Of a stretch of DNA of 64,000 nucleotides, positions 50,152 through 60,622 are shown one piece after another. A program made the translations under genes and the position numbers. A model generated the notes under the pieces. That model saw only the letters and a program-made list of their open reading frames with translations, was not told the origin of the DNA and ran no database searches. Every line of letters begins with the position of its first letter. Within the stretch, counting starts at the first letter, position 1. This stretch comes from Phenylobacterium sp. (GTDB lineage: Bacteria > Pseudomonadota > Alphaproteobacteria > Caulobacterales > Caulobacteraceae). Location of the stretch: positions 1 through 64,000 of the forward strand of contig JADBYZ010000019.1 of NCBI GenBank assembly GCA_020402745.1, written 5' to 3'.

Positions 50152-50988
50152 CTAGTCCCTCAGGAGTTCGTTGATGGAGGTCTTGGCCCGGGTCCGGGCG
50201 TCCACCGTCTTCATGATCACCGCGCAGTAGGTGCCGGGCAGGCCCTCGTGCGGGCTTGGCCGGCTGCCGGACATGACCACCGAATAGGGCGGCACCTCGC
50301 CGGTGAAGACCTCGCCCGTGCGCCGGTCGATGATGGGGGTTGTAGAGGTCAGGTAGACGCCCATGGACAGGACGCTGCCCTCGCGCACGATCACGCCCTC
50401 GGCCACCTCGGAGCGGGCGCCGATGAAGCAGTTGTCCTCGATGATGGTCGGGTTGGCCTGCAGGGGCTCCAGCACCCCGCCGATCCCCGCCCCGCCGGAC
50501 AGGTGCACGTTCTTGCCGATCTGGGCGCAGGACCCGACGGTGGCCCAGGTGTCGACCATGGTTCCCTCGTCCACGAAGGCGCCGATGTTCACGAAGGAGG
50601 GCATCAGGACCACATTGCGGGCGATGAAGGCGCCCTTGCGCACCACGCAGCCGGGCACGGCGCGGAAGCCGGCGGCCTCGAAGCGGGCGACCTCCCAGCC
50701 CTCGAACTTGGTGTCCACCTTGTCCCAGTAGGGGCCGGGCCCGGGGGCGTGGTGGACCCGGTTGGGGTTGAGACGGAAGGACAGGAGGATGGCCTGCTTG
50801 ACCCACTGGTGGGTCGTCCAGGCGCCGTCCTCGCCCCGGCTCGCCACCCGCAGGTCGCCGCTGTCGAGCTGGCGCAGGGTCTCGTCCACGGCGGTGCGCA
50901 CCGGGCCGGTGGTGGCGGTGGAGACCCCGTCGCGGGCCTCCCAGGCGGCTTCGATCTCGGCGCGGAGGTCGGCGTAGGTCAGGCTCAT
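50152..50988 (-). CDS. dapD: Tetrahydrodipicolinate N-succinyltransferase
   Basis: Succinylates tetrahydrodipicolinate in lysine and cell-wall diaminopimelate synthesis. The 278-residue protein has an N-terminal helical domain and a left-handed parallel beta helix of hexapeptide repeats ([56 protein letters not shown]), with [17 protein letters not shown]. Its start overlaps the HAD gene stop by one base (TGATG). Confidence 0.96.
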   Translation of the reverse strand: MSLTYADLRAEIEAAWEARDGVSTATTGPVRTAVDETLRQLDSGDLRVASRGEDGAWTTHQWVKQAILLSFRLNPNRVHHAPGPGPYWDKVDTKFEGWEVARFEAAGFRAVPGCVVRKGAFIARNVVLMPSFVNIGAFVDEGTMVDTWATVGSCAQIGKNVHLSGGAGIGGVLEPLQANPTIIEDNCFIGARSEVAEGVIVREGSVLSMGVYLTSTTPIIDRRTGEVFTGEVPPYSVVMSGSRPSPHEGLPGTYCAVIMKTVDARTRAKTSINELLRD

Positions 50989-51650
50989 CAGGCGGTCTCC
51001 CGGAGGCGGGCGTGATTGAGGAAGGGGGTCAGGCGTGCGGTCCTGTGATGGACGTAGGGGGCCTCGGAGGCGCTCGCCCGGGGCCCGACCAGAACGGTGG
51101 TCATGCCCAGGTCATGGGCCGGCTTCAGGTTGCGCTCGGAGTCCTCGAAGAAGGCGGTGGCGGCGGGGTCGAGGCCATGGCCCTCGATCATCCGCGTAAA
51201 GCCCAGGGGGTCGGGCTTGGGCGCAAAGCCGAAGGAGTGGATGTGGAAGACCTCGTCGAACAGGTGGGTCAGGCCCAGGTGGTTCATCACACGCTCGGCA
51301 TGGAAGTCATCGGCGTTGGTGAAGATCAGCCGCCGCCCGGGCAGGCGGGCCAGGGCCACCAGCAGCTCCGGATCGTGCGCCAGGGCGTCCAGGCTCAGGT
51401 CGTGGAACAGGGCGTGGAAGTCCGCCGGGTCCACCCCGTGGTGCCGCATCAGCCCGCCCAGGGTCAGGCCGTGCTCGGCCAGGTACTTCTTCTGGAGGGC
51501 GAAGGCGGCGTCCCGCTCCAGGCCCGTCACCTTCATCACGAAGGCGGTCATGCGGCTCTCGACCTGCCGCATGAAGCCGGACTCCTCCGGGTAGAGGGTG
51601 TTGTCCAGGTCGAACAGCCAGGTGTCGATGTGGCTGAGGTCCGGGCTCAT
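50988..51650 (-). CDS. HAD-family hydrolase, pyrimidine 5'-nucleotidase (SdtA-like)
   Basis: A 220-residue haloacid-dehalogenase phosphatase. Motif I is [15 protein letters not shown] with the nucleophile Asp, motif II is [15 protein letters not shown], and motifs III/IV are [11 protein letters not shown] and [17 protein letters not shown]. The family dephosphorylates pyrimidine nucleotides or similar. It sits between argB and dapD with start and stop overlaps at both ends (ATGA and TGATG), so it is translated with these biosynthetic genes; this order recurs in alphaproteobacteria. Confidence 0.87.
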   Translation of the reverse strand: MSPDLSHIDTWLFDLDNTLYPEESGFMRQVESRMTAFVMKVTGLERDAAFALQKKYLAEHGLTLGGLMRHHGVDPADFHALFHDLSLDALAHDPELLVALARLPGRRLIFTNADDFHAERVMNHLGLTHLFDEVFHIHSFGFAPKPDPLGFTRMIEGHGLDPAATAFFEDSERNLKPAHDLGMTTVLVGPRASASEAPYVHHRTARLTPFLNHARLRETA

Positions 51651-52579
51651 CGGGTGATCAGGGTTCCCGACCCGTGCTCGGTGAAAAGCTCGACCAGCAT
51701 GGCGTGAGCGCGCCGGCCGTCCAGGATGACCACGGCCTCGACCCCGGCCTCGACCGCGGCGATGGCCGTCTCCAGCTTGGGGATCATGCCGCCCGAGGCC
51801 ACGCCGGAGGCGATGGCCGCCCGGGCCTCGTCCACGGACATCTGGCGGATCAGCTCACCGTCGGCGCCCAGGACGCCCGCCACATCGGTCAGCAGCAGCA
51901 TCCGCTTGGCCGACAGCGCCCCGGCCAGGGCGCCGGCCACCGTATCGGCGTTGATGTTGTAGGTCTGACCGTCCTCGGAGACGCCAATGGGGGCGATGAC
52001 CGGGATGTAGTCGTGCTCGGCCGAGATCAGGCCCTGGATCAGCTGGGGGTCGATCCGGGTCGGTTCGCCGACAAAGCCCAGGTCCACCACCTGCTCGATC
52101 TGGCTGTCGGGGTCCTTGCGGGTCCGGGTCGCCTTCTCCACCGTGATCAGGCGGGCGTCCTTGCCCGACAGGCCCACCCCGCGCACGTCCGCCTCGGCGC
52201 CCGCCAGGGTGATCCAGTTGGCGATCTCCTTGTTGATGGCGCCGGACAGGACCATCTCGGCCACCTCCATGGTGGCCTGGTCGGTGACCCGCAGGCCGTC
52301 CACGAAGGTCGACTTCACGCCGGCCTTGTCCAGCATGCGCGAGATCTGCGGACCGCCGCCATGCACGACCACCGGATGCAGGCCGAGCAACTTGAGCAGG
52401 ACCGCGTCTGCGGCGAACAGGCGCGCGGTCTCCTCCTGGCCCATGGCGTGGCCGCCGTACTTGATGACCACGGTCTCGCGGTCGTACTGCTGGATGAAGG
52501 GCAGGGCCTCGGCCAGGGTCCGGGCGGTGGCCCAGCCCTGCGCCTCGGCGCCTTCGCGGGTGGCTGACGTATCGCTCAA
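51647..52579 (-). CDS. argB: Acetylglutamate kinase
   Basis: Phosphorylates N-acetylglutamate in arginine synthesis. The 310-residue protein has the N-terminal [15 protein letters not shown] (catalytic Lys), [38 protein letters not shown], and [20 protein letters not shown]. The start is set at TTG 52579, because a strong ribosome site (aggaggt) lies 7 bases before it; the open frame further upstream has no family similarity. First gene of argB-HAD-dapD-dapE. Confidence 0.93.
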   Translation of the reverse strand: MSDTSATREGAEAQGWATARTLAEALPFIQQYDRETVVIKYGGHAMGQEETARLFAADAVLLKLLGLHPVVVHGGGPQISRMLDKAGVKSTFVDGLRVTDQATMEVAEMVLSGAINKEIANWITLAGAEADVRGVGLSGKDARLITVEKATRTRKDPDSQIEQVVDLGFVGEPTRIDPQLIQGLISAEHDYIPVIAPIGVSEDGQTYNINADTVAGALAGALSAKRMLLLTDVAGVLGADGELIRQMSVDEARAAIASGVASGGMIPKLETAIAAVEAGVEAVVILDGRRAHAMLVELFTEHGSGTLITR

Positions 52580-52650
52580 GTCCCGGACCTCCTGCACGCG
52601 TCGCGCGCTCCGATACCGGACACAGGCCCCCGTGTCACCCGCCGGGCGCC

Positions 52651-52694
52651 CCCAATGGCGCCCCCAATAGCGCCCTTGGGGGGGCGCCATTGGG
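52651..52694. repeat. Long perfect hairpin in a divergent intergenic region
   Basis: cccaatggcgccccc (52651-52665) and its exact complement gggggcgccattggg (52680-52694) form a 15-base stem with a 14-base loop. The left arm is also part of a 12-base direct repeat (gcgcccccaat, twice). It lies between the argB start and the amidohydrolase start, so it is not a normal terminator. Confidence 0.75.
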
Positions 52695-52745
52695 AGTACG
52701 GGGCATGCTAGAAGGACTTTCCCCCTCTTCACCCCGGAGTCCGCC

Positions 52746-54014
52746 ATGCGACGCCTCGCCTCTCTCGCCGCCGCCCTCACCCTCGCGGCGCCCGTCGCGC
52801 AGGCGGGCACTGTCGCCGTCACCGCTGACAGGCTGATCGATGTGGCCACCGGCGCCCGCGTCGAGCGCCCCCAGATCATCATCACCGACGGTCGGATCAC
52901 CCAGGTCGGCCGACAGGGCGATGTGATCCCGGCGGACGCGGAGAGGGTCGACCTGCCGGGCGTGACCCTGACGCCGGGCCTGATCGATATGCATGTGCAC
53001 ATCACCTCCTCGCCCCTCTACGGCGGCTACAACAGCCTGCTTTTCACCGACTCCTTCTGGACGGCCATTGGCGTCGCCCACGCGAAATCCACCCTGGAAG
53101 CCGGCTTCACCACCATCCGCAATGTCGGCTCGGAGGGGTATGGCGACGTCGGCCTCAAGCAGGCGATCGAGGAGGGTTTTGTTCCGGGCCCACGCATCGT
53201 GCCTGCGGCCTACGCCATCGGCGCCACGGGCGGGCACTGTGACTCCACCTTCTTCCCCCCGTCCATGAACCAGCAGAGCCCGGCGGTCGTCGACAGCCCG
53301 GACGAGGCCCGGCGCATGGTCCGCCAGATGCGCAAGTACGGCGCCGAGGTGATCAAGATCTGCGCCACGGGCGGGGTCTTTTCCCGCGGATCCTCCCCCG
53401 GCGCCCAGCAGATGACCCTGGCGGAGATTCAGGCCGTCGTGGAGGAGGCCCGGGCCGCCGGGATGAAGGTGGCTGCCCACGCCCATGGCGCCTCGGGCAT
53501 CCGCCAGGCCCTCGAGGCCGGGGTCGACACCATCGAGCACGTCAGCCTGGTGGATGACGAGGGCATCCGCCTGGCGGTCCGCAAGGGCGCCTGGTTCGCC
53601 ATGGACATCTACAACACCGACTACACCCAGGCTGAGGGCGCAAAGAACGGCGTGCTGGAGGAGAACCTCCAGAAGGACCGGGACGTCGGCCTTATCCAGC
53701 GCCAGAATTTCCAGAAGGCGCTCCGGGCCGGGGTGAAGATGGTCTACGCCACGGACGCGGGGGTCTATCCGCACGGAGACAACGCCAAGCAGTTCGCCGT
53801 CATGGTCCAGTGGGGCGCCACGCCCCTCCAGGCCCTGCAGTCCGCCACGATCAACGCCGCCGAGGCCCTCGGACAGGCCGGCCAGGTCGGCCAGATCAAG
53901 GTTGGCGCCTGGGGCGATCTGGTGGGTGTGAGGGGCGACCCCCTCTCGGACGTGAAGGTGCTGGAAGCGCCGGTCTTCGTCATGAAGGGCGGCGAGACGG
54001 TCCTTCGGCCCTAG
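52746..54014 (+). CDS. Exported metal-dependent amidohydrolase (imidazolonepropionase-like)
   Basis: A 422-residue amidohydrolase with a signal peptide ([19 protein letters not shown], cleaved near GTV). Metal ligands are LIDMHVHIT (HxH), the lysine in [24 protein letters not shown], and [11 protein letters not shown], with the aspartate in [12 protein letters not shown] near the end. The family includes prolidase-like Xaa-Pro and Xaa-Arg dipeptidases of Caulobacter, secreted enzymes; a similar peptidase role is possible but unproven. Its gene diverges from argB. Confidence 0.87.
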   Translation: MRRLASLAAALTLAAPVAQAGTVAVTADRLIDVATGARVERPQIIITDGRITQVGRQGDVIPADAERVDLPGVTLTPGLIDMHVHITSSPLYGGYNSLLFTDSFWTAIGVAHAKSTLEAGFTTIRNVGSEGYGDVGLKQAIEEGFVPGPRIVPAAYAIGATGGHCDSTFFPPSMNQQSPAVVDSPDEARRMVRQMRKYGAEVIKICATGGVFSRGSSPGAQQMTLAEIQAVVEEARAAGMKVAAHAHGASGIRQALEAGVDTIEHVSLVDDEGIRLAVRKGAWFAMDIYNTDYTQAEGAKNGVLEENLQKDRDVGLIQRQNFQKALRAGVKMVYATDAGVYPHGDNAKQFAVMVQWGATPLQALQSATINAAEALGQAGQVGQIKVGAWGDLVGVRGDPLSDVKVLEAPVFVMKGGETVLRP

Positions 54015-54054
54015 TGTATTCCCACGCGCACCTGGACTTTGGGGGACTGCTGAA

Positions 54055-54175
54055 GCGCTGTTGACCCCCTCACCGCGCTTCGCGCGGAGCTCCCCCTTGG
54101 GGGAGCAATTGGCGCTCTAATTCCTCCCCCGAGGGGGAGGTGGACCGGGGCAAGCCCCGGGCCGGAGGGGGTCAG
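54055..54175. repeat. Nested palindromic intergenic repeat, inverted copy
   Basis: Outer ends gcgctgttgaccccctc and gagggggtcag, core agctcccccttggggg, caattggcgctctaatt, cctcccccgaggggg. The core is the reverse complement of the element at 41731-41853 with a few changes. A fragment of another copy (tcggcttcgctgacagc) follows at about 54198-54214. It fills the gap after the amidohydrolase. Confidence 0.8.
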
Positions 54176-54235
54176 CTGAGGCGCCGTCGCCCCCTAAATC
54201 GGCTTCGCTGACAGCGGAGCGCGCTCTGAAGCCAG

Positions 54236-55378
54236 TCAGAGCGAACGGGCCACGACCTCCTTCATGATCTCGGACGTGCCGCCGTAGATCCGCTGGACCC
54301 GGGCGTCGCGCCAGAGGCGGGCGATCGGGTATTCGTTCATGTAGCCGGCGCCGCCATGCAGCTGCAGGGCAGCGTCGCAGACCTCCCACTGCAGCTCGGT
54401 GTGGAAGAGCTTGGCGGCCGAGGCTTCGGCGGCGGTCAGCTCGCCCTTCAGGTGGCGGGCCGTGCACCAGTCCAGGTGCGCCCAGCCCGCCTGCAGCTTG
54501 GCCTTCAGGTTGGCCAGGGTGAAGCGGGTGTTCTGGAAGTCGAAGACGGTCTGGCGGAAGGCCTTGCGGTCCTTGGTGAACTTCACGGCCTCGTCAAAGG
54601 CCCTCTGGGCGCCGGCCTGGCCGGAGATGGCGATCTGCAGGCGCTCCTGGGGCAGCTGGGTCATCAGGTAGACGAAGCCCTGGTTCTCCTGGCCCAGCAG
54701 GTTGCCGGCAGGGACCCGGACATCCTCGAAGAAGAGCTCGGAGGTGTCGGCGGAATTCTGGCCGATCTTGTCCAGGTTGCGTCCGCGCCGGAAACCCTCG
54801 CGGGTGGCCTCCACCAGGATCAGGGAGATGCCCTTGGCGCCCTTGTCCGGGTCGGTCTTGGCCACGACGACGACGATGTCGGCGCTCTGGCCGTTGGTGA
54901 TGTAGGTCTTGGACCCCGAGATCACATAGTCATCGCCGTCCCGCCGGGCGGTGGTGCGCACCCCCTGCAGGTCCGAGCCGGCGCCCGGCTCGGTCATGGC
55001 GATGGCGGCGATGGCCTCGCCCGACACCATCTTCGGCAGCCAGGCCTGCTTCAGCTCTTCCGAGGCGTAATGAATGAGGTAGGGGGCCACAATGTCCGAC
55101 TGCAGGGTGATGCCCGCCGTCGAGCCGGCATAGGTCAGCTCCTCGCCGATCACGGCGTTGTAGCGGTAGTCCAAGTCCAGGCCGCCATAGGCCTGCGGGA
55201 CCTGCGGACAGAGCAGGCCCGCGTCGCCGCAGGCGCGCCAGAAGGCCCGGTCCACCACACCCTCTTCCTCCCACCGGTCCAGGTGGGGCGTCAGGTGCTG
55301 GGCGAAGACCTTGCGCACCTGCTCGCGGAAGATCTTCAGATCCTCGTCGAAGATCGTACGGGCTGAGGTATCGAGCAT
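54236..55378 (-). CDS. Acyl-CoA dehydrogenase (380 aa)
   Basis: A full-length short- or medium-chain-type acyl-CoA dehydrogenase. Segments are PQAYGGLDLDYRYNAV, AIAMTEPGAGSDLQGVRTTA, DDYVISGSKTYITNGQSADI, the RKAFRQTVFDFQNTRFTLAN helix and the C-terminal HGGAGYMNEYPIARLWRD with VQRIYGGTSEIMKEVVARSL. The last motif with Glu/Ile is typical of the long-chain acyl-CoA dehydrogenases of alphaproteobacteria. It stands alone, between a palindromic repeat and engB. Confidence 0.92.
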   Translation of the reverse strand: MLDTSARTIFDEDLKIFREQVRKVFAQHLTPHLDRWEEEGVVDRAFWRACGDAGLLCPQVPQAYGGLDLDYRYNAVIGEELTYAGSTAGITLQSDIVAPYLIHYASEELKQAWLPKMVSGEAIAAIAMTEPGAGSDLQGVRTTARRDGDDYVISGSKTYITNGQSADIVVVVAKTDPDKGAKGISLILVEATREGFRRGRNLDKIGQNSADTSELFFEDVRVPAGNLLGQENQGFVYLMTQLPQERLQIAISGQAGAQRAFDEAVKFTKDRKAFRQTVFDFQNTRFTLANLKAKLQAGWAHLDWCTARHLKGELTAAEASAAKLFHTELQWEVCDAALQLHGGAGYMNEYPIARLWRDARVQRIYGGTSEIMKEVVARSL

Positions 55379-55423
55379 GGCGGCCTCCCGGGATCCGGCT
55401 TGAGGCCTTCAGTTTATGCCGCC

Positions 55424-56110
55424 TCACGCCGCGTCAGGCGAGTCCCCGATGGCGCAGGCCTCGGCGATCGCGGCGCGCAGTTCCGGCAGGCCGGTCCCCT
55501 TCTCCGAGGAGGTGGCGATCACCCCCGGGAAGGCGGCGGGCCGCTTGGCGACCTGCGCCTCGGTGCGGGCGCGCACGGCCTCAACCTCGGCGGGCTTGAG
55601 CTTGTCGGCCTTGGTCAGGACCACCTGGTAGGAGACCGCCGCCCGGTCGAAGGCCGCCATGGGCTCCTCGTCCACGTCTTTCAGGCCATGGCGCGCGTCG
55701 ATCAGCAGGTAGGCCCGGCGCAGGTTGGGCCGGCCGCGCAGGTAGTCGCGGCCCAGGGCCTGGAACTTCTTGACCTCGCCTTTGGCCGCCCGGGCCCAGC
55801 CATAGCCGGGCAGGTCCACCAGCCGCAGCCGGTCGTCGACCACGAAGAAGTTCACCTCCCGGGTGCGCCCCGGCTCGTTCGACGCCCGGGCCAGGTGCTT
55901 CTGGCCGACCAGACCGTTGATCAGGGACGACTTGCCCACGTTGGAGCGGCCGGCGAAGGCCACCTCGGGAAGGTCCGGGGCCGGCAGGCCCTCCACCGAG
56001 ACGGCGCCCATGAGGAAGACGGCGGGGCGGGCGAAGAGCACGCGCGCGGCCTCGATCTCCTCGTCGGAGAAGACGCCCTCGTCTGGCGCCGGCGCGCCCT
56101 CCGGGCTCAC
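55424..56110 (-). CDS. engB: Ribosome biogenesis GTPase EngB (YihA/YsxC)
   Basis: Essential GTPase for large-subunit assembly. The 228-residue protein has G1 [16 protein letters not shown]2/G3 [14 protein letters not shown]4 VLTKADKLK and G5 TSSEKGTG. The start is GTG 56110, which overlaps the yidC stop by 3 bases (GTGA); the longer frame overlaps the yidC gene and has no support. Last of rpmH-rnpA-yidC-engB. Confidence 0.93.
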   Translation of the reverse strand: MSPEGAPAPDEGVFSDEEIEAARVLFARPAVFLMGAVSVEGLPAPDLPEVAFAGRSNVGKSSLINGLVGQKHLARASNEPGRTREVNFFVVDDRLRLVDLPGYGWARAAKGEVKKFQALGRDYLRGRPNLRRAYLLIDARHGLKDVDEEPMAAFDRAAVSYQVVLTKADKLKPAEVEAVRARTEAQVAKRPAAFPGVIATSSEKGTGLPELRAAIAEACAIGDSPDAA

Positions 56111-57897
56111 CCGGCGGCCTTCCGCGCCCGGATCTTGGCGATGAAGTCGTCGATGGGGTTCTCCACCTGGTACTTCCGCATGATGACGTACTGCTGGAGG
56201 ATCGTGAGCACGTTGCTCCAAGTGTAGTAGATCATCAGGCCGACCGCGAACGGAGCCATGACGAAGGTGAAGATCACCGGCATCAGCTCCATGATCTTCT
56301 GCTGGATCGGGTCCGGCGCCGGGGGGCTCATCTTCATCGAGAGCCACTGGGTGATGCCGTAGGCCAGGGGCCAGATGCCGATGTGCAGGGGGCCATTCAG
56401 CAGGCCGCCGATGAAGGGCGCGGTCGCCGGATCCCAGGGGATCAGGCCGAACAGGTTCAGAACGGTGGTCGGATCCCGGGAGGAGAGGTCCTGGATCCAG
56501 CCATAGAAGGGCGCATGGCGCATTTCGATGGCCACGGAGAGCACCTTAAAGAGGGCCAGGAAGATCGGGATGGTCGCCAGCATGGGCAGACAGCCCATCA
56601 GCGGGTTGATCTTCTCGGACTGGTAAAGTCGCATCAGCTCCTGCTGCTGCTTCTGCGGGTCGTCCTTCAGCCGGGCGCGCAACTCCTCCACCTGAGGCTG
56701 GACCTTTTTCATCTTGGTCAGCGACTCGTAGGACAGGTTCGCCGGATAGAACATCAGGAGCCGGACCACGACGGTCAGGGCGAGGATCGCGAGGCCGAAA
56801 TTGCCCATCCAGCCGTAGAAGACCTCCAGCAGCCAGAAGATCGGCTTGGTGAAGAAGTACAGCCGGCCCCAGTCCACGGCGTCCTGGAACTTTGAGATTC
56901 CGAGGGTCTCCTCGTAGGCGCGCAGGACCGGAACGGTCTTGGCCCCCGCGAAAAGGCGGCTGACATGGGTGTAGGTGGCGCCGGGCTGCACCACCCGGGG
57001 CTGGGCCACGAAGTTGGCCTCGTAAATGTCCACGCCGGAGAGGTTGGTGCTGCGGTAGGCCGCGTTCACCTTTTCCTTCTGCTCGGGGATGACGGCGGCC
57101 AGCCAGTACTTGTCGGTGATGCCCATCCATCCGCCTGTGGCGGAGAAGGCCGCCTCGCCCTCCTTCTTGAGCTGCTTGTAGTTCAGCATCTCCAGGACCC
57201 CGTCCATGACGCCCACCGCGCCCTCATGGGCGTTGGCGGCGGGAACGGCGGGGGCCCCGCGGCGCTGCACGGTGGCGTAGGGCGCGATGGTGACCGGGTT
57301 GGACAGGCTGTTGGCCACCGTATCGGTGACCGTGAACATGAACTTGTCGTCCACCTCGATCCGCCGGGTGAAGGCCAGACCCTGTCCGGCGTCATAGCGC
57401 AGGACGACGGGGCGGCCCGGCGACAGGCGGTCGCCCTGGACCAGGGTCCACTGGGCGCCGGAGGTGGGCAGGCCGGGCAGGTTGGCGCCGGTCCAGCCGA
57501 ACTCGGCGAACCAGGCGTCGCGAACACCCTCAGGGCGGAGGAGCTCCACCGGGGGCGACCCGGCGTCGACTTCGGTCCGGTAGTCCCGCAGGAAGAGGTC
57601 GTCGATGCGCCCGCCGCGCAGGGAGAGCGAGCCCTCAAGGGCGGGGGTGTCCACCTGAATCCGCGGCGATCCTGAAATGGCGGTCGACCTCGGGATGAAG
57701 ACGGGGCCGGCTGGCCCGGCCGGGCCAGCGGCGGCGGGGCCATTCGCCGGCTGGGTCGCCTGGGCCGTTTCGCGGGCCTTGAGCTCGGCCTCCCTCTGCT
57801 TGTTCTGCGGGCCCAGCACCAGGGCCTGGTAGCCGAACAGCAGGGCCATCGAGAGGATGACGAAGAGGATCGTGTTGCGGTTCGTGTTGTCGGGCAT
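56107..57897 (-). CDS. yidC: Membrane protein insertase YidC
   Basis: Inserts proteins into the inner membrane, alone or with Sec. The 596-residue protein has an N-terminal anchor ([20 protein letters not shown]), a large periplasmic beta domain (about 60-350), and the C-terminal five-helix insertase core ([20 protein letters not shown], then [19 protein letters not shown], with the positively charged groove between). The final helix pair ends [20 protein letters not shown]. Typical for gram-negative YidC. Three genes of the operon precede it. Confidence 0.96.
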   Translation of the reverse strand: MPDNTNRNTILFVILSMALLFGYQALVLGPQNKQREAELKARETAQATQPANGPAAAGPAGPAGPVFIPRSTAISGSPRIQVDTPALEGSLSLRGGRIDDLFLRDYRTEVDAGSPPVELLRPEGVRDAWFAEFGWTGANLPGLPTSGAQWTLVQGDRLSPGRPVVLRYDAGQGLAFTRRIEVDDKFMFTVTDTVANSLSNPVTIAPYATVQRRGAPAVPAANAHEGAVGVMDGVLEMLNYKQLKKEGEAAFSATGGWMGITDKYWLAAVIPEQKEKVNAAYRSTNLSGVDIYEANFVAQPRVVQPGATYTHVSRLFAGAKTVPVLRAYEETLGISKFQDAVDWGRLYFFTKPIFWLLEVFYGWMGNFGLAILALTVVVRLLMFYPANLSYESLTKMKKVQPQVEELRARLKDDPQKQQQELMRLYQSEKINPLMGCLPMLATIPIFLALFKVLSVAIEMRHAPFYGWIQDLSSRDPTTVLNLFGLIPWDPATAPFIGGLLNGPLHIGIWPLAYGITQWLSMKMSPPAPDPIQQKIMELMPVIFTFVMAPFAVGLMIYYTWSNVLTILQQYVIMRKYQVENPIDDFIAKIRARKAAG

Positions 57898-57909
57898 TCG
57901 GGCGCGCGC

Positions 57910-58320
57910 TCAGTCTGTTGAAGAGGGGGCGCGGTCAGGCGCGCGGACAGGGCGGTCGCCCTCGGCCGCGAGGCTTATCAGCGCGGTTTTCACGTCGTCA
58001 AGCAAACGCGGCCAGGGACGGGTCGGCGTCCCGCCCCGGGCGATCAGGACATAGTCGCATCCGGGGCGTCCGAGCACTGGCACAAGCAGGCGGGCGGCCT
58101 CGCGGAGGCGGCGTTTGGCCCGGTTGCGGACCACCGCCCCGCCGATCCGGCGGGTGGCGGTGAAGCCCACCCGGACGAGGTCGTCGCCGTCGGCGCGGTC
58201 GCGGACCTGCATCAGCACAGCGCCCCGGGCGCAAGCACGGCCCTTGGCGGCGGCGAGGAAGCCCGGACGGGTCCGGAGCCGTTCGAGACGGAGACCTGGA
58301 AGGGAGGCGGGTTCCTCCAT
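57910..58320 (-). CDS. rnpA: Ribonuclease P protein component
   Basis: Basic protein subunit of RNase P, which cuts tRNA 5' leaders. The 136-residue protein has the LRTRPGFLAAAKGRACARG segment and the signature RNAKRRLREAARLLVP with its conserved RNR-like basic helix (VVRNRAKRRLRE). It lies between rpmH (34 bases upstream) and yidC (12 bases downstream). Confidence 0.95.
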   Translation of the reverse strand: MEEPASLPGLRLERLRTRPGFLAAAKGRACARGAVLMQVRDRADGDDLVRVGFTATRRIGGAVVRNRAKRRLREAARLLVPVLGRPGCDYVLIARGGTPTRPWPRLLDDVKTALISLAAEGDRPVRAPDRAPSSTD

Positions 58321-58354
58321 CCGGAGGGCCCTGGGGATCGCCTGCGTCGCCGCG

Positions 58355-58489
58355 TCAGGCGGTCAGGCGCTTGCGGCCCTTGGCCCGGCGGCGCGCGACG
58401 ACCTTGCGGCCGTTCTTGGTGGCCATGCGGGCGCGCCAGCCGTGACGGCGCGCGCGCACGAGACGGGAGGGCTGAAAAGTGCGCTTCAC
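58355..58489 (-). CDS. rpmH: Ribosomal protein bL34
   Basis: A 44-residue basic large-subunit protein: [20 protein letters not shown] then [20 protein letters not shown] and LTA, the usual bL34 from end to end. The start is GTG 58489 with ggag about 8 bases before it; the frame upstream (20 residues) matches no family. First gene of rpmH-rnpA-yidC-engB. Confidence 0.97.
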   Translation of the reverse strand: MKRTFQPSRLVRARRHGWRARMATKNGRKVVARRRAKGRKRLTA

Positions 58490-58520
58490 GGGACCAGCTC
58501 CGGGAGAAAACGAGGCGCGG

Positions 58521-58549
58521 GGAATAGGGGATGCCCGCCCCCCTGTCAA
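58521..58549 (-). promoter_or_regulatory. Promoter of the rpmH-rnpA-yidC-engB operon
   Basis: Read leftward, TTGACAG (58549-58543), 14 bases, then CCTATTCC (58528-58521), fitting the Caulobacter housekeeping pattern, about 31 bases before the rpmH start. Confidence 0.65.
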
Positions 58550-58582
58550 TGCCAGGCGGCGGAAGGGCCTCGCGAAGGCGTC

Positions 58583-59566
58583 TCAGAGGTCCGGCCGGAT
58601 GATGGTCTTGCCCACCACGGTCCGCTCGGCCAGGGTGTCGAAGGCCTCGCGCCATCCGTCCAGGGGGAACTCCCGGTCCACTCGCGGCCGCATGGCGCCT
58701 TCGGCCGCCAGCTTCCAGATGGCCTCGTTGTTCTCGCGGCCCTTTTCCGGGAATTTCCGTCCGTACTCGCCGGCCCGGACCCCCATGACCGAGAATCCCT
58801 TGATCAGGGCATAGTTGACCGGCAGCACAGGCAGGCGGCCCGAGGTGAAGCCGATGGAGAGGATGCGCCCGTCGAAGGCGATGCAACGCACGCTCTCGTC
58901 GAAGACATCGCCGCCGACGGGGTCGTAGATGACGTCCGCGCCGCGGCCCCCGGTGATCTCCTTCACCCGGTCCTTGAAGCCCTTGGTGACGTTGACCACG
59001 GCGTCGGGGGCGTATTCCTTCTCGATCACCGCCAGCTTGGCGTCGGAGGCTGAGGCGGCGATGACCCGGCAGCCCAGGTGGCGGGCCAGGTCCACGGCGG
59101 CCAGGCCGGTGCCCCCGGCCGCGCCATGCACCAGGACCCACTCGCCCGGCTGGACCTGCGCCCGGCGGACCAGGGCGACCCAGGCGGTCAGGTAGCAGAC
59201 CTGGTAGCCAGCGGCCTGGCCATAGGTCAGGGCCTCGGGCTTGCGGTGCAGGGCGCCGGCGGGGCTGACGGCGTATTCGGCGAAGGCGCCCGTGCGCGAG
59301 CCCCCGGCCACGGCGTCGCCCGGCTTCCAGGCTGTGACGCCCTCGCCCACCGCGACCACGTCTCCGGCCATCTCCATGCCCGGGGTGAAGGGCACGGGCG
59401 GCTTGTGCTGATGCTCGCCCCTGGTCTGCATGAGGTCGGGAAAGTTCACCGCCCCGGCCCGGACCTTGACCAGCACCTCTCCCGGCCCGGGGGTCGGATC
59501 CGGCAGGTCCTTGACCCGGCAGCCGGCGTATTCCGCGGCCAGTTCCTCGACGACGAGCGCACGCAT
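58583..59566 (-). CDS. NADPH:quinone oxidoreductase, zinc-independent MDR family
   Basis: A 327-residue medium-chain reductase. AGAVNFPDLMQTRGEHQHKP and PFTPGMEMAGDVVAVGEG form the catalytic domain without the structural zinc cysteines, and VLVHGAAGGTGLAAVDLARH is the nucleotide-binding loop; GGRGADVIYDPVGGDVFDES and GRILSIGFTSGRLP complete the fold. Reduces quinones or activated alkenes with NADPH. It follows the esterase gene by 3 bases, in an operon under the TetR gene. Confidence 0.9.
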   Translation of the reverse strand: MRALVVEELAAEYAGCRVKDLPDPTPGPGEVLVKVRAGAVNFPDLMQTRGEHQHKPPVPFTPGMEMAGDVVAVGEGVTAWKPGDAVAGGSRTGAFAEYAVSPAGALHRKPEALTYGQAAGYQVCYLTAWVALVRRAQVQPGEWVLVHGAAGGTGLAAVDLARHLGCRVIAASASDAKLAVIEKEYAPDAVVNVTKGFKDRVKEITGGRGADVIYDPVGGDVFDESVRCIAFDGRILSIGFTSGRLPVLPVNYALIKGFSVMGVRAGEYGRKFPEKGRENNEAIWKLAAEGAMRPRVDREFPLDGWREAFDTLAERTVVGKTIIRPDL

Positions 59567-59569
59567 GGT

Positions 59570-60622
59570 TCAGTCCTTCTGGAGGGGTTTGGACAGCCGG
59601 GCGGCGACCAGGCCGGCGATCTCCGCGCAGGCCCGGCGGGCCTCCGGGACCACGCCGCCAAAGGCCGTGAAGCCGTGGACCAGGCTGTCATAGCGTCGGT
59701 AGTCCACCGGCACGCCAGCGGCGGCCAGGCGCCGGGCGTAGGCCTCGCCCTGGTCGACCAGGGGATCAAAGCCGGCGGTGGCGATCACGGCCGGGGCCAG
59801 GCCCGACAGATCCTCGGTCCGGCCCGGCGCATTGCGCGGTTCGGCGGGATCCCCGCCGGGCGGGAGATAGTGACCGATGAACCAGTCCATCGTGGCCCGG
59901 TCGAGGGGAAAGGCGTCGGCGAGGGTCGTCATGGAGGGGGTCTCGCTGGCCACGTCCACGCAAGGATAGACCAGCAGCTGCAGGTCCGGTCCCGGCTCGC
60001 CGGTCCGCTTCATCTCCTGGGCCAGGGCGGCGGCGAAGAGCCCGCCCATGGAATCCCCGCCGATCGCCGCCCGCCCCGGAGGTCCGCCCAGGGTTACGGC
60101 GTTGTCCCGGGCCCAGCGGAAGGCCGCCAGCACGTCCTCGTAGCCCGCCGGGAACCGGTGCTCGGGGGCCAGCCGGTAATCCACGGACAGGACGGGTCCG
60201 CCCAGGGTCTCGGCCAGGCGGCCGCAGAAGCCCTCGGTGGTGTCGAGGTCGCCGATCACCCCGCCGCCCATGTGGGCGAAGACCAGGATGGGAACCTCCG
60301 GCGCAGGCCGGGAGGGACTGTACAGTCGGGCGGGCCGCTCGCCCTCGCCGCCGGGAACCGTCAGGGCTTCGATCCGCACGCCGGGCGGCGGGGCCTCGGC
60401 CGTGGCGCGGAGGGCGGCGGCGCTGGCGCGGCGGGCCTCCTCCGGGGTCAGGGTGCTCATCGGCCGGGACCGGCGTGCGCCGGCGGCGAGGAACTGCAGG
60501 CGGGGGTCCAGGGTCCGCCCCTCCCGGTAGGTGGCGACCCCGCCGGACATCAGGCGAAGCACCGGCGTGGGCAGGGACAGGATCCAGGACAGGATCGCCC
60601 TCTGTTGGCCTGACCGGCTCAT
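59570..60622 (-). CDS. Alpha/beta hydrolase of the HSL (hormone-sensitive lipase) family
   Basis: A 350-residue esterase. The oxyanion motif is HMGGG (117-121), the nucleophile is S191 in GGDSMGG, and the acid and histidine are D286 in GFDPLVDQG and H316 in SLVHGF, so the triad is complete. YRLAPEHRFPAGYED is the HSL-type conserved block. It probably hydrolyses short esters. The gene overlaps the tetR stop (ATGA), so it is in one operon with the regulator and the quinone reductase. Confidence 0.9.
   Translation of the reverse strand: MSRSGQQRAILSWILSLPTPVLRLMSGGVATYREGRTLDPRLQFLAAGARRSRPMSTLTPEEARRASAAALRATAEAPPPGVRIEALTVPGGEGERPARLYSPSRPAPEVPILVFAHMGGGVIGDLDTTEGFCGRLAETLGGPVLSVDYRLAPEHRFPAGYEDVLAAFRWARDNAVTLGGPPGRAAIGGDSMGGLFAAALAQEMKRTGEPGPDLQLLVYPCVDVASETPSMTTLADAFPLDRATMDWFIGHYLPPGGDPAEPRNAPGRTEDLSGLAPAVIATAGFDPLVDQGEAYARRLAAAGVPVDYRRYDSLVHGFTAFGGVVPEARRACAEIAGLVAARLSKPLQKD

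Noticed and set aside
52580-53005. N-terminal extension of argB towards the amidohydrolase gene
   Set aside because: It is antisense to the amidohydrolase start, and a strong ribosome site points to the TTG at 52579.
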